DNA of 64,000 nucleotides from an uncultured Chitinophagaceae bacterium (GCA_936908745.1 CAKZFX010000009.1:62001-126000); one strand, 5' to 3'. Positions 35,921 to 45,900 are shown, numbered from the stretch's first letter. Numbers and translations are program-made. Notes: generated by a model not told the origin, from the letters alone.

Positions 35921-36340
35921 TCACTTCATCTTCAATACGGCATAATTCGGATGTTCGGGATTCACAATTAACTGCTGCCGCTGCGGATGGATCAGTACGT
36001 CCATTTCCTCCATCGGTATAGCTCCTAAGAGTGGTTCGGCATCGCCAGGCAATACAAATGTGTTGCAGGTAGCTTTGCGGTTGGCAAAACGCACATCCAC
36101 AGGCCCTACCACATCATATTCCACCACGCTGCCATCCGCTATCTGCACTTTTCGCTTTTCTACGAAAGGAAGTTCCAGTTGGGATTGGATTGTTTCATTA
36201 ATCGCCATCATATATGCGCCGCTGTCCACCAGCACATTCAATGAAATTCTCCGCACATCATCCCTGTCCTTTTGATGAGTTTTCACCAAAGCCAAATCTA
36301 TGCTGTTAATCAATTCAATATCCGCATATACCATTCCCAT
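35921..36340 (-). CDS. Retropepsin-like (clan AA) aspartic protease domain protein
   Basis: A 139-residue single-domain protein with the aspartic protease motif LVDSGA (D39-S40-G41-A42), preceded by a beta-strand, and the second family strand pattern LLGAIPMEEMDVLIHP. Retropepsin-type domains act as dimers, each giving one Asp. There is no signal peptide or membrane span, so it is probably cytoplasmic. Substrate unknown. It lies on the minus strand between fusA and rpsJ, separate from both, and is divergent from the flippase-like gene with a gap of about 115 bases. Confidence 0.8.
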   Translation of the reverse strand: MGMVYADIELINSIDLALVKTHQKDRDDVRRISLNVLVDSGAYMMAINETIQSQLELPFVEKRKVQIADGSVVEYDVVGPVDVRFANRKATCNTFVLPGDAEPLLGAIPMEEMDVLIHPQRQQLIVNPEHPNYAVLKMK

Positions 36341-36455
36341 AGGTGCTTATTTTACTAAAATTACTTTTTTTCTGGCATTTGCCCGTGAGTAGATACCAAT
36401 TTTAACGCTCACCCTTTGGTTTACCGGCTTTTGACTTTCTTTGCATCTCCCCATT

Positions 36456-37367
36456 ATGAACGAAGAAATAACTGAAAAGAAAAAAAGCCCGCTGCGCAAA
36501 TGGCTGACGCTGCTGCTCAAGATCGCCGTCACCCTGCTTTGCCTTTGGTATGTGTCACGGAAAATTGATTTCAAGGCCGCCGGTGAAGCACTGAAAACGG
36601 CCAACTGGTTCTACCTGTTTCTCGCCCTGCTCCTGTTTATCTTGTCCAAACTCCTGTCGGCCTTCCGGCTCAGCCTTTATTTTAAGAATATCAATATCCA
36701 CCTGCCTGCCCTTGATAATATCCGGCTCTACTGGCTGGGGATGTTTTACAACCTCTTTTTGCCCGGTTCTATCAGCGGCGACGCCTATAAAGTGATCATT
36801 TTGACCCGGAAATACAAAGTTCCGTACAAAAAGACCACCGCCGCCGTGCTCCTGGACCGCTTCAGCGGCCTGCTGGGGCTGGGTTTGCTGCTGGCCGTAT
36901 ATGGCACAATCGTACTGGATAACGCCCTGTACAGCTCCGTATTGACCCTAGGGGCCATTTTGGCTGTGGGATTGCTCTTTTTCGTGACCAAAAGGTATTT
37001 TAAAGACTTCATTCCCAGCTTCTTCTCTACCCTCTTTTTGGGCCTTGCGGTACAGGCTGCACAAGTGGTCTGCGCCTATCTTATTATGGCGGCGCTGGGT
37101 ATTCCCGGGCATGTAACGGAATACATCTTTATCTTCCTTGTTTCCTCCGTTGCTTCGGTGCTGCCCCTGACCGTTGGCGGTCTCGGCATCCGTGAAGTCG
37201 TCTTTTTGGAAGGCGCTAAATATTTCGGGCTGACGGGGTCGGTATCGGTAATCATTAGCCTGCTGTTCTATGTCATCACCCTTGTCACTTCCGCTTTTGG
37301 GCTGCTGTATGTTTTTAAAGACCCTTTGCGGGAAATAAAAACACCCGGCCAAAAATCAGCCGGGTGA
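36456..37367 (+). CDS. Lysylphosphatidylglycerol synthase-like/flippase-like membrane protein (UPF0104)
   Basis: A 303-residue integral membrane protein with about eight hydrophobic spans and the family landmarks LYWLGMFYNLFLPGSISGDAYK and DRFSGLLGLGLL, plus VASVLPLTVGGLGIREVVF near residue 240. This domain is the membrane half of MprF-type proteins; stand-alone members are thought to flip or transport lipids. It lacks the soluble aminoacyl-transferase domain. Start taken as ATG 36456 (MNEEITEK). It is the only plus-strand gene between 14 and 40 kb, inside an otherwise minus-strand translation block. Confidence 0.88.
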   Translation: MNEEITEKKKSPLRKWLTLLLKIAVTLLCLWYVSRKIDFKAAGEALKTANWFYLFLALLLFILSKLLSAFRLSLYFKNINIHLPALDNIRLYWLGMFYNLFLPGSISGDAYKVIILTRKYKVPYKKTTAAVLLDRFSGLLGLGLLLAVYGTIVLDNALYSSVLTLGAILAVGLLFFVTKRYFKDFIPSFFSTLFLGLAVQAAQVVCAYLIMAALGIPGHVTEYIFIFLVSSVASVLPLTVGGLGIREVVFLEGAKYFGLTGSVSVIISLLFYVITLVTSAFGLLYVFKDPLREIKTPGQKSAG

Positions 37368-37375
37368 GTTTCTTT
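37342..37375 (+). terminator. Hairpin at the end of the flippase-like gene
   Basis: An 8-bp perfect stem (CACCCGGC/GCCGGGTG) that includes the stop codon is followed by AGTTTCTTT. The T-run is interrupted, so this is a moderate candidate for a plus-strand intrinsic terminator. Confidence 0.5.
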
Positions 37376-37457
37376 AGGGTAATGGTTCAATCTTTTCTTT
37401 TCGTTGATGGCAAAATCAAGAACGATGCCATATAACAAAAAATCATAATCAACGCAT

Positions 37458-37481
37458 AAAAAAGGACCCAAGAATGAGTCC
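37458..37481 (-). terminator. Orphan minus-strand terminator
   Basis: GGACTC-N6-GGGTCC (6 pairs, one G-T) followed by TTTTTT on the minus strand. No annotated gene ends before it, since fusA already has a terminator 138 bases upstream. Confidence 0.6.
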
Positions 37482-37618
37482 CTTAACCTTTGAGCATGTG
37501 TTTTTCATAAAGCGGGCAATGCCGCGGACCGGACCTTAAAAACGGAGCGATCTGCCGCAGTATATGCAAAGTCGATGCCACGCATTATAAAAATGTTTGA
37601 TTCCAAACAAGTAATTCC

Positions 37619-37650
37619 AATAAAAAATCCCACCTCAAAGAGATGGGATT
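37619..37650 (-). terminator. Intrinsic terminator of fusA
   Basis: A 9-bp stem (AATCCCATC/GGTGGGATT) with a 7-base loop followed by TTTTTTATT on the minus strand, 27 bases past the fusA stop codon. Confidence 0.88.
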
Positions 37651-37677
37651 CGTATTTCAGATCAAACCGAATTACAA

Positions 37678-39825
37678 TTAAGCGTTTACTTTTCCTTTCA
37701 CCTTCGCGATCACTTCTTCAGCGATGTTGTTCGGTGCAGGAGAGTAATGCGAGAACTCCATGGTAGAAGATGCACGGCCAGATGACAATGAACGCAGTTG
37801 GGTTACATAACCAAACATTTCGCTCAAAGGCACTTTGGCTTTGATCACCTGTGCATTGTTACGGCTGTCCATACCTTCCATCATACCACGACGACGGTTC
37901 AGGTCACCCGTTACATCACCCATGTACTGGTCAGGCGTTACCACTTCCACACGCATGATCGGCTCCAGCAATACTGGCTTCGCTTTTCTTGCCGCTTCGC
38001 GGAAACCTTGCTTAGCACACAACTCGAATGACATACCATCAGAGTCAACCGCGTGGAAGCTACCGTCGAATACACGGATCTTCATGTTGTCAACAGGATA
38101 GTTAGCCAATACACCCGTAGTCATAGACTGCTCAAATCCTTTTTGAATAGGAGCAATAAACTCACGGGGAATAGAACCACCCACGATATTGTTAACAAAC
38201 TGGAAGCTCTTATCCGGGTTCTCTGCTTTCCAATCTGCATCAACAGGTCCGAGTTCAAATTCGATATCAGCGAATTTACCACGACCACCCGTTTGCTTTT
38301 TCAACGTTTCACGGTGAGTGATCGTTGTATTGAATGCTTCTTTATAAGCCACCTGTGGCGCACCCTGGTTTACTTCTACTTTAAACTCACGACGCATACG
38401 GTCGATGATGATCTCAAGGTGAAGCTCACCCATTCCACGCAGGATCGTTTGTCCTGTATCTTCATCGGTGTTTACACGCAGTGTAGGATCTTCCTCTACC
38501 AGTTTAGCGATAGCCATACCCATTTTGTCCACGTCAGCCTGTGTTTTCGGCTCTACCGCGATAGCGATTACCGGCTCAGGAATGAACATGTTTTCCAATG
38601 TGATCGGGTGATTTTCATCACACAATGTATCACCGGTTTTGATCTCTTTGAAACCAACCGCCGCACCGATATCACCTGCTTCGATGAAGTCGATAGGGTT
38701 TTGTTTGTTCGCAAACATTTTCATGATACGGCTGATCCTTTCTTTCTTACCGCTTCTTACGTTCAATACATAAGAACCTGCGTCAAGATGACCAGAGTAA
38801 GCACGGAAGAACGCCAAACGGCCTACGAATGGGTCAGTCATGATTTTGAAAGCCAGTGCTGCAAATGGTTCTTTTGCATCTGCTTTACGTGTAACAGGCT
38901 CACCTGTTTCAGGATTTGTACCTACTGTATCCGGGATATCTACCGGTGAAGGCAGGTAACGGCAAACGCCATCCAGTGCAGTTTGTACGCCTTTATTTTT
39001 GAATGAAGAACCACACATCATCGGAACGATGCTCAGGTCAATCGTTGCTTTACGGATCGCTTCATGAATTTCGTCTTCAGTGATGCTGTCCGGGTTGTCA
39101 AAGAATTTCTCCATCAATTGGTCATCGTATTCAGCGATCGCTTCTACAAGGCTCGCTCTCCACTCTTTTGCTTCTTCCACCATGTCAGCAGGAATGTCAA
39201 CTTCATCGTATGTCATACCTTCTGTTTCCATGTGCCAGATGATACCTTTCATTTTGATAAGGTCAACCACACCTGTGAAATTATCTTCAGCGCCGATTGG
39301 CAATTGCAAAGGCACAGCTTTAGAGCCGAGCATTTCTCTTACCTGCTTAACAACGTTTAAAAAGTCAGCACCGGCACGGTCCATTTTATTTACGAAACCG
39401 ATACGTGGAACACCATAACGGTTAGCCTGGCGCCATACTGTTTCAGATTGAGGCTCCACACCGTCCACCGCAGAGAAAAGGGCAATCAGACCATCCAGTA
39501 CACGCATAGAACGTTCTACCTCTACGGTAAAGTCAACGTGGCCCGGAGTATCGATGATGTTGAAAGAATATTCTTTAGTAGTACCAGGTACAGCCGTTCC
39601 TTTATTAGTAGGGAAGTTCCATTTACAGCTAACAGCCGCAGATGTGATGGTGATACCTCTTTCTTTTTCCTGCTCCATCCAGTCGGTGGTAGCGGCACCG
39701 TCATGCACCTCACCAATACGGTGGATCATACCGGTATAACGGAGGATACGCTCCGTAGTGGTGGTCTTACCGGCATCAATGTGAGCCGCAATACCAAAGT
39801 TTCTCTGAAATTTTAAGTCTGCCAT
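37678..39825 (-). CDS. fusA: Elongation factor G
   Basis: A 715-residue translational GTPase that drives translocation and ribosome recycling. G motifs are intact: AHIDAGKTTTTERIL (G1), DTPGHVDF (G3), NKMDRAGAD (G4). Domains III-V follow, with RGMGELHLEII in domain III. Length is normal for EF-G. Unusually, it is separated from rpsG by 12 kb and from rpsJ by 2 kb with other genes between. A -7 promoter element lies about 240 bases upstream. Confidence 0.98.
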   Translation of the reverse strand: MADLKFQRNFGIAAHIDAGKTTTTERILRYTGMIHRIGEVHDGAATTDWMEQEKERGITITSAAVSCKWNFPTNKGTAVPGTTKEYSFNIIDTPGHVDFTVEVERSMRVLDGLIALFSAVDGVEPQSETVWRQANRYGVPRIGFVNKMDRAGADFLNVVKQVREMLGSKAVPLQLPIGAEDNFTGVVDLIKMKGIIWHMETEGMTYDEVDIPADMVEEAKEWRASLVEAIAEYDDQLMEKFFDNPDSITEDEIHEAIRKATIDLSIVPMMCGSSFKNKGVQTALDGVCRYLPSPVDIPDTVGTNPETGEPVTRKADAKEPFAALAFKIMTDPFVGRLAFFRAYSGHLDAGSYVLNVRSGKKERISRIMKMFANKQNPIDFIEAGDIGAAVGFKEIKTGDTLCDENHPITLENMFIPEPVIAIAVEPKTQADVDKMGMAIAKLVEEDPTLRVNTDEDTGQTILRGMGELHLEIIIDRMRREFKVEVNQGAPQVAYKEAFNTTITHRETLKKQTGGRGKFADIEFELGPVDADWKAENPDKSFQFVNNIVGGSIPREFIAPIQKGFEQSMTTGVLANYPVDNMKIRVFDGSFHAVDSDGMSFELCAKQGFREAARKAKPVLLEPIMRVEVVTPDQYMGDVTGDLNRRRGMMEGMDSRNNAQVIKAKVPLSEMFGYVTQLRSLSSGRASSTMEFSHYSPAPNNIAEEVIAKVKGKVNA

Positions 39826-40297
39826 GACTATTGTTTATTTATTATTTACAATTAAAAAACTTATTTATTACTATTGGGGATTTCTCCCTTTTTACTATGT
39901 TCTTAATGGAAAGTAAACGGCAGCAGGTGATGAATTGCAGTGTCGCCCGGAGGGGATTGCATATTTGCCGTTTGTATATTGATCAGACTCTCATAGATTG
40001 CCATTTGAAGAAAAAACCGTCTACCGCTTTTTATCACGACCACCTTCTTTTTTCCTAATGGCGGCGCAAAGGTAGGAAATTTTACAGAAAAAAAAGAGGG
40101 CAAACGACCTATTTCTCACCGCTTTATCAACAGGCTGCCAGATCATAAAAGCGCTTCCTGGCCTGCTTTAATATCTTTATAATTCAGCAAAACTTGCTGA
40201 TTATAAACCACTTACTGATAAACAAATAAACAATTTACAGTTTCCTTCCCTGCTGGTCTCATATTTGAACCCTGTTATTTAATTAAAACGATGAGTT
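39826..40297. other. Intergenic region upstream of fusA
   Basis: Holds a minus-strand -7 element (40067-40074) that would give fusA a leader of about 235 bases, and a 33-codon open frame in that leader (starts near 40001, ends 39903) of unknown relevance. The right part is probably the promoter region of the small plus-strand gene at 40298. Confidence 0.5.
40067..40074 (-). promoter_or_regulatory. -7 promoter element of fusA
   Basis: TACCTTTG on the minus strand, identical to the -7 element of rpsJ. A TTTG lies upstream, but at 26 rather than 19-21 bases. Confidence 0.45.
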
Positions 40298-40507
40298 ATG
40301 AGTAAACAACAAACTGATAAAAACAAGGATAAGGCAAACGATAAAACAGATGCATTGCAACCCGACCCGGAAACGTTAAAAACAACCGACCCGCAGGAAG
40401 AAATGAAAGGGCCGGTTTCATCGATCATGCAATCCATCAAAGAAACAGCAGAGGAAAACAACGAGTCAAAAGAAGAAGCCGATAAAAAGAAGAATGCAAA
40501 TACATAA
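40298..40507 (+). CDS. Small highly charged hypothetical protein
   Basis: A 69-residue, Lys/Glu/Asp/Gln-rich, probably disordered protein (MSKQQTDKNKDKANDKTD; EENNESKEEADKKKNANT). It has no signal peptide, membrane span or Cys. A strong terminator follows 14 bases after the stop, which supports it as a real gene despite its low complexity. I do not recognise a family. It converges on the protease-nuclease gene, with which it shares the terminator. Confidence 0.65.
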   Translation: MSKQQTDKNKDKANDKTDALQPDPETLKTTDPQEEMKGPVSSIMQSIKETAEENNESKEEADKKKNANT

Positions 40508-40521
40508 TCAGCCTTAAAACA

Positions 40522-40556
40522 AATCCCGGTGCGTTCTCCATACACCGGGATTTTTT
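40522..40556 (+). terminator. Strong, probably bidirectional terminator
   Basis: A 10-bp perfect stem (AATCCCGGTG/CACCGGGATT), 11-base loop, then TTTTTT on the plus strand. On the minus strand the stem is followed by TGTTTT, so it may also end the protease-nuclease transcript. Confidence 0.88.
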
Positions 40557-40575
40557 GGCTCTATTGGTTGAAAGG

Positions 40576-42735
40576 TTATCCTTTTTTCTTCGCCTTTGAC
40601 TTGTTATGATTGCTGACATGCACCGCTACATCCGCCAATGATTTTATTTCTTCTTCATCTGCACCTGTATTATCATACGTATCGGCCGCTTTGATGGCGC
40701 TGAAATCAATATGTGTCAGCTTCTCCAATGATTCAATACTGCATTGGTATTCCTTAAACTCTGCATTCTGATCAAGATCCAATTGTTCAAAATCGATATC
40801 ATCCACTTTATCCACCTGGCTTAGTTTGAATGCTGTTGCCCGCAACTCTCCCCCATCTGTCAGCCATACCACGATTTTATAAAAGTCCATAGGCACCTGT
40901 ATGCCACGGAATACAGGATCATCTTCTTTAAAGATCGGCCCGTTGAACACCAGTATTTTGGCCGTTCTTCCTTTCTCTGCTTGGGCGCCTGTTTCCAATA
41001 CTATTTTTTCCAACTGTCCCCATAAACCTTTCTTGCTGCTTTGATTGATCCGGGCTACCTGCGGGCAGGCATTGGTATACATACAGGTAAGGTCTGCATT
41101 GCGTTTGGCATCCTCGGCCGTTGAACCCCAGTTGGCATCTTCACGACGGGCCATGTGGCCACGGTCAAAACCACTTCGTTTGTAATAATTATCGTCGAGC
41201 TGAATATCAAAACTTAATCTTGTATCACGCAGCCATACATCTTTACGTTCTGTTTCATCCAGTCGTTTGCGCATGTCTCCATCTACGTTGATAGCGCTGA
41301 TCAGCGGCATCATACGCACGGTATGAAAAAGCACACTGTAATGATAATACTTCAATACCATGCTGTCCGTGCCATTTACTTTCGCAATAAATTTCTGGAT
41401 ACTCTTGCGTGGCATTGGTATAGGAATATCAATTCCCTTTCCTAAAAATTTAGACTGGTAACCTTTACAGGCAGAGAAGTCGGTGCTTTCTTCCAGCTTC
41501 TTGATCTCTTCTGCAAAAAGTTCCTCGGTGGTTGCGGGCTTGGCAGGAGTAGCGGCCCTTACATTGCCCTGGCTGATAGAAATATTGATCGTGCCGTTTC
41601 TTTCTACTAATGAAGAAGGAAAAGAAATTTTTACTTCATTGGTTGCAGTAGCTGTATCCATAACAGTTGTTTTTGCTGGTTGCGGGGTTGATGGTTTTAT
41701 TTTTTCTTCTGTTACTATCGTTCTGCCACCAGGGCTTACACGAAGTCCGTTCAGGATCGGCACATCGGTAAACCGGGTAAACAGGTCTTTCAGGATCACA
41801 CTCATGCGGATGCCCTCATTCGCTTCCCATACCACACGGGCGGCATCCACTTTATTATCCAGTACGGGAATGATATTATCATCCTTGTCTAAGTATTGAC
41901 CTGCCGCATTTTTTTTGGCAACGCCCATATGGTGCAAAGCCACCACCTGCCATTGGTCATTAAACACCAATGCGCCACTGCTGCCCGGTGCTGTATCGGT
42001 ATGATACCAGATAGTGGTTGGTGTTATTTTGGTAAAAAGGTTTTCGCGTATAGACAGTTGCATATAATCTCCATCGGGGTGATGGATGATGTTCATGGAT
42101 TCCTCTCCTTCATTACCCAGCTTACCTAACGAGGGATCGAGATAGATATATCCTATTTCATTCAATGGCCGTTGCCCGGTAATATCCTGCGGATGCACGG
42201 CTACAAAACAGTAATCCAGTTCTTTATTGGAATAATAAAAAAGATCGCTGCGCAATTTGAAACAAAGGGCAGATGTGGGATTGCCAGCCATATCCAGTTC
42301 ATAAAAAAATTGCAACTCACTGTCTGCTACATCCTGTAGCGTTTTAAATACATGCCAGTTGGTCAGCATCAATCCTTCGGCCACCATACTGCCGGTTGCA
42401 TAGCCAACATTTTTATTTCCCTGCTTCACAGCAATACGCCCCACTTTTTGTTTGGTGCTTCGTATGAGTTCAATAAAATTGCTGTAAACAGAATCGTTTC
42501 TACCGATAGCTCTTTCAAAAGCGAAGTCAACCGGCTCGGGACTGATCACTTCGAGCATTTCCTTTCTCTTCTCTAAGTTGGCGGCTGCGCCGATAAGGTT
42601 TCCTTCAACAACTTCCGGCGCCACATCGCTGATAAATGCTTCTTCACTGATCACGTTGCTGACACGCGATGGTTCTGCTTGCAGGGCGGCGAATCTTTCT
42701 TCGGATTCACGTAGCTGATCAACGAACAATTGCAT
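40576..42735 (-). CDS. Trypsin-like protease fused to DNA/RNA non-specific endonuclease
   Basis: A 719-residue two-enzyme protein with no signal peptide. The first part (about 85-290) is a trypsin/V8-like serine protease with all three catalytic residues in place: H128 (LTNWHVF), D174 (ELDYCFV) and S253 (APGSSGAL). A linker rich in T/A/P/K (about 330-420) leads to a NucA/endonuclease G-type nuclease (about 430-690) with the active-site motif DRGHM (H527) and the downstream metal-binding N region (NADLTCMYTNACPQ). The N-terminal 80 residues may be a small helical adaptor. A protease with a nuclease in one cytoplasmic chain suggests proteolytic control of a toxic nuclease, as in conflict or self-killing systems. 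That is inference. It lies 185 bases downstream of the 1374-residue gene, past a terminator. Confidence 0.88.
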   Translation of the reverse strand: MQLFVDQLRESEERFAALQAEPSRVSNVISEEAFISDVAPEVVEGNLIGAAANLEKRKEMLEVISPEPVDFAFERAIGRNDSVYSNFIELIRSTKQKVGRIAVKQGNKNVGYATGSMVAEGLMLTNWHVFKTLQDVADSELQFFYELDMAGNPTSALCFKLRSDLFYYSNKELDYCFVAVHPQDITGQRPLNEIGYIYLDPSLGKLGNEGEESMNIIHHPDGDYMQLSIRENLFTKITPTTIWYHTDTAPGSSGALVFNDQWQVVALHHMGVAKKNAAGQYLDKDDNIIPVLDNKVDAARVVWEANEGIRMSVILKDLFTRFTDVPILNGLRVSPGGRTIVTEEKIKPSTPQPAKTTVMDTATATNEVKISFPSSLVERNGTINISISQGNVRAATPAKPATTEELFAEEIKKLEESTDFSACKGYQSKFLGKGIDIPIPMPRKSIQKFIAKVNGTDSMVLKYYHYSVLFHTVRMMPLISAINVDGDMRKRLDETERKDVWLRDTRLSFDIQLDDNYYKRSGFDRGHMARREDANWGSTAEDAKRNADLTCMYTNACPQVARINQSSKKGLWGQLEKIVLETGAQAEKGRTAKILVFNGPIFKEDDPVFRGIQVPMDFYKIVVWLTDGGELRATAFKLSQVDKVDDIDFEQLDLDQNAEFKEYQCSIESLEKLTHIDFSAIKAADTYDNTGADEEEIKSLADVAVHVSNHNKSKAKKKG

Positions 42736-42828
42736 ATAGGTGGTTTTGGCTGCCTAAATGTATTTATTCAACTCATCGCTTCCCTCCCGTTTTTTGACGG
42801 AATTTGTTCTACGGAAAATTACTGATCA

Positions 42829-42860
42829 CTGTTAACGGTACATGAACACAATGTTAACAG
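42829..42860. promoter_or_regulatory. GTTAAC-based inverted repeat upstream of the protease-nuclease gene
   Basis: CTGTTAAC and GTTAACAG, 16 bases apart, form an 8-bp perfect inverted repeat; each half is itself palindromic. It lies between the upstream terminator and the ATG at 42735 and could be a dimeric regulator site. Confidence 0.4.
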
Positions 42861-42868
42861 CTGCCCAT

Positions 42869-42903
42869 AAAAAAAGCTGTAAGTGTTTATTACTTACAGC
42901 TTT
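42869..42903 (-). terminator. Intrinsic terminator of the two-giant-gene operon
   Basis: A 12-bp perfect stem (AAAGCTGTAAGT/ACTTACAGCTTT), 7-base loop, then a T-run on the minus strand, 18 bases past the stop codon of the 1374-residue gene. Confidence 0.92.
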
Positions 42904-42920
42904 GAAAAATGTATAATGGT

Positions 42921-45900
42921 TTACTCTACTTCAAACACATCCATAAACACCAGGCGTTCTTTGATCTTGGATGGTTCGGAAGCAAACACACCCGGCTCAT
43001 ACCTGGGTATCCGTAACGGGTCAGCCAAATGCAATTCATACTCTTCAACGATCACACGGTAAGGCTGCGTTTTAAATTCCGCCGGCAGATCAATGATCGT
43101 AGAGAACGCTAACTGGCCATTCGCAATTTTATCATTCGTAATGTCAAACTCCTTTTCCAAGACAACCGTATTGATCTCCCTGTTTTGTGTGCGGATAAAT
43201 GCCTCCTCTGTTTTTGGCAGCGTGGTATTTTCTACCACCACTTTTATTCTTGATTTCAGGTAACGGTTATGTGCTACCGTTGGCAGATCCACACCGATAA
43301 ACGACGAAGTACCTGACACAGCAATACCCACCCTGTTGTTGGCCCTGTCTCCATTGGCCATTACTGTACGTGGCGGAACAATCTGAATCCAATCCGTATG
43401 CACAATATTACTCATGCAGCAATCTGTTCCATCAAGACGCAATGAATCACGCTGATAACGACACAAGGCTAATTTGATAAAAGGGAAATAAGCGTTGTAC
43501 GTATTGATCGGGATATCTGCATAGTACAATTGCCGGTCCGCATCATACAATACATTATAGGCCGCCACCGAAGCAAATGCACCCGGCACTTCGGCCATGC
43601 TGGCCTTGGTATCATAATCAGCTGCTAACGGGAAAGTCGTCTTATCGGCTGTCGGGTGATTTTTGCTGTTGAGATCGCCTGATACAAACACAGGATCTTT
43701 GCCCCAGATTGTAAAGTATTTGGCTGTCTCTGCACTGAATGCCGCGGCCGTCAATACCACACCCAACCGCTCTCCTTCTCCACTGCTGAACCATGGACGT
43801 TTGAGATAGACACGGATATTACCCGAACGCACATGCGTTTCAATCGTTCCTTTTTTATTCTTTGCCCAGTTGAAAGACGGGATCACATAGTCCACCTGCG
43901 GCGCAGCCGGTCTTGCCGAACTAAGAATATTTATTTTTCCATTGTTCAATGCATTGAACGGATCGGTTTCGGCTGTTTTAAAATAATCACCTTCCTGTGT
44001 CAATGGAAAAGCTGTTTTATTTTTCAGTGCTTCATTGACAAGGTTAGTAAAATATTCACGGTAGCGGCTTGTAGCCACCGGGCGATAAAATACCCAACGG
44101 TGTTTGGTATCATTCCACTGATGAGTGATGGCATGACCTTTTTTCTCATTGGCTGCATTCTGCGAAACATTGCCATTCGATAATGATTCATTAAAATAGT
44201 CAGTTGGCAACACTGTCACCACCGAAGTGCCCGAAGTAAACTTAGGGGCAATATCTGCAAAGTCATCTACAAAATCAATCCACCATGCTTCAAGATTGAT
44301 CTTATCCGTACTCTTTCCATCCAATGCGATCCTTGTATGAATGTTGGAAGTAGTATCGTTGTATTTCCGATCTGTTTTTAATTCCTTGATCGCTGGTTTT
44401 TCCAATGGCTGCTGGGTGGCATGCACCAATGTCAATTGACGCCACGGGCTGATCATCCAATGCTTGCTTTGCCGTGCATTGCGTTTGGTATCAGCGTTAC
44501 CACTTTCAACAACGATGGTCTGTATACCTGATAATTTGGCTACATCTGCCGGGCGCCAGAAACTTGCATAATTCAATGTGCCCATCACCGCTTTGTTAAG
44601 ATACACGACCAGTTTTCTTTCCGCCATCACCCATTCCGGTCTTTTCACGCCTTCTCTTAATTCCACACGGAATGATTTGGGAGCACGCCAGGCATTTTTA
44701 TCAAATGCTTTATCCATGGATGTTTCTGTCAGTTCTTCATCATGATAGAAACTGCAAAACATCAGTTTGTCTTTATTCCATCCAAACGAATAGTCAGATT
44801 GTTTATCTAAGAAAAATACAACACCGGCCGCCATAGGGTCAGCGAGATAAGTCAGTTGCACATTTTTATCATTGGCATTATACACGGTCCGGCCAATTTG
44901 TTTATACCCTTCATGGTCAGGATTAATAAATTCATTCAGGTCTTTATCATTGATAAAGGTGTAGTCTGTATTCTGCTGTGCCGTCTTATTCATCCCGATG
45001 CCGTCAAACATGTCGTGCATCTCAGCTATATGCTGTGTATTGCGTGGCGCCAATACGTGGCGAGTAGCCACCGGCAGGAATTTCTTTTTATCCTTTACCG
45101 TGTTTTCATAATCGGCCGAAGCCACACCTACGTTGCTGCGCACCACCATTCTTTCTACCGATTCACCATCCTTAATTTCATTGGCCTGCAACAACACGGG
45201 TGTTGGTGTAGGTTCAAAGCGGCGGTATTTGATACGTGAAACAATGGCCACCGGGTGATTTTCCGGCACTTTGTCAAAAGGCAAACTATTACCTGCCAGG
45301 TCAACCGTACGCACTTTTACATTGTATTCATTACCAAAACGAAGTTTAGGCAATGAACCTTTTACAATTTTACTATCTACTTCTAACCGGAAAGCAAGGT
45401 AGCCGGGCAACACATATTTGTTTTTCTCAGCGTTCATGTCTTCCACATCTTTGCCTTCGCCGGGATTATTGATAGCGATACCGGGTTTGCGTACGCTCAA
45501 ACTCCATCCTTCCCAACGTGCAAACACTTCGCCCAGCGCCATTGCTTTATCACCTGTTTGCTCCTGCGCCACACCGAGCTGGATAAATCCTTCATCTTCT
45601 TCGCTGCTGCCGATCAGTTCTTTTACATTGGAATTTTGTTTCGCATATTGATAGGTATCTAAACGACGATGTAACGAGAACCAGCCTTTGCCGGGGTTAT
45701 TATAATCCGCAATGTCCATACGATAGCCTTGCACGAGATCATCGGCATATAACAACTCAGCAGGTAATTTGTACTCCGCGTTCGTTGCCGTCAGCTTGGT
45801 ATCGCTTGCCGCCGCATTGAGCAGCAGGTCGTTTAATTTTTTATTGCGGTCAAATTTTTTAAAGAGATCATTGGCCAACCCATTTTTCGCAATACCGATA

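Larger units (their letters stand above)
37368..37677. other. Intergenic region with two minus-strand terminators and a possible small RNA/ORF
   Basis: Between the fusA terminator (37619-37650) and a second minus-strand terminator (37458-37481) lie about 138 bases without a recognised gene. A 26-codon open frame (ATG at 37583, stop near 37505) and a GC-rich stretch fall in this interval. Confidence 0.5.

Noticed and set aside
37368..37600. tRNA or known small RNA after fusA
   Set aside because: No cloverleaf, no CCA end and no match to the SRP RNA core by eye; left as an unassigned transcript candidate.
39903..40103. 66-codon minus-strand frame upstream of fusA
   Set aside because: Its 5' part crosses the predicted promoter; only the last 33 codons could be in the leader, and no family features are seen.
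40279..40545. Minus-strand frame opposite the small charged protein
   Set aside because: The plus-strand frame has a normal composition for a small charged protein and a directly following terminator; the opposite frame runs through that terminator.
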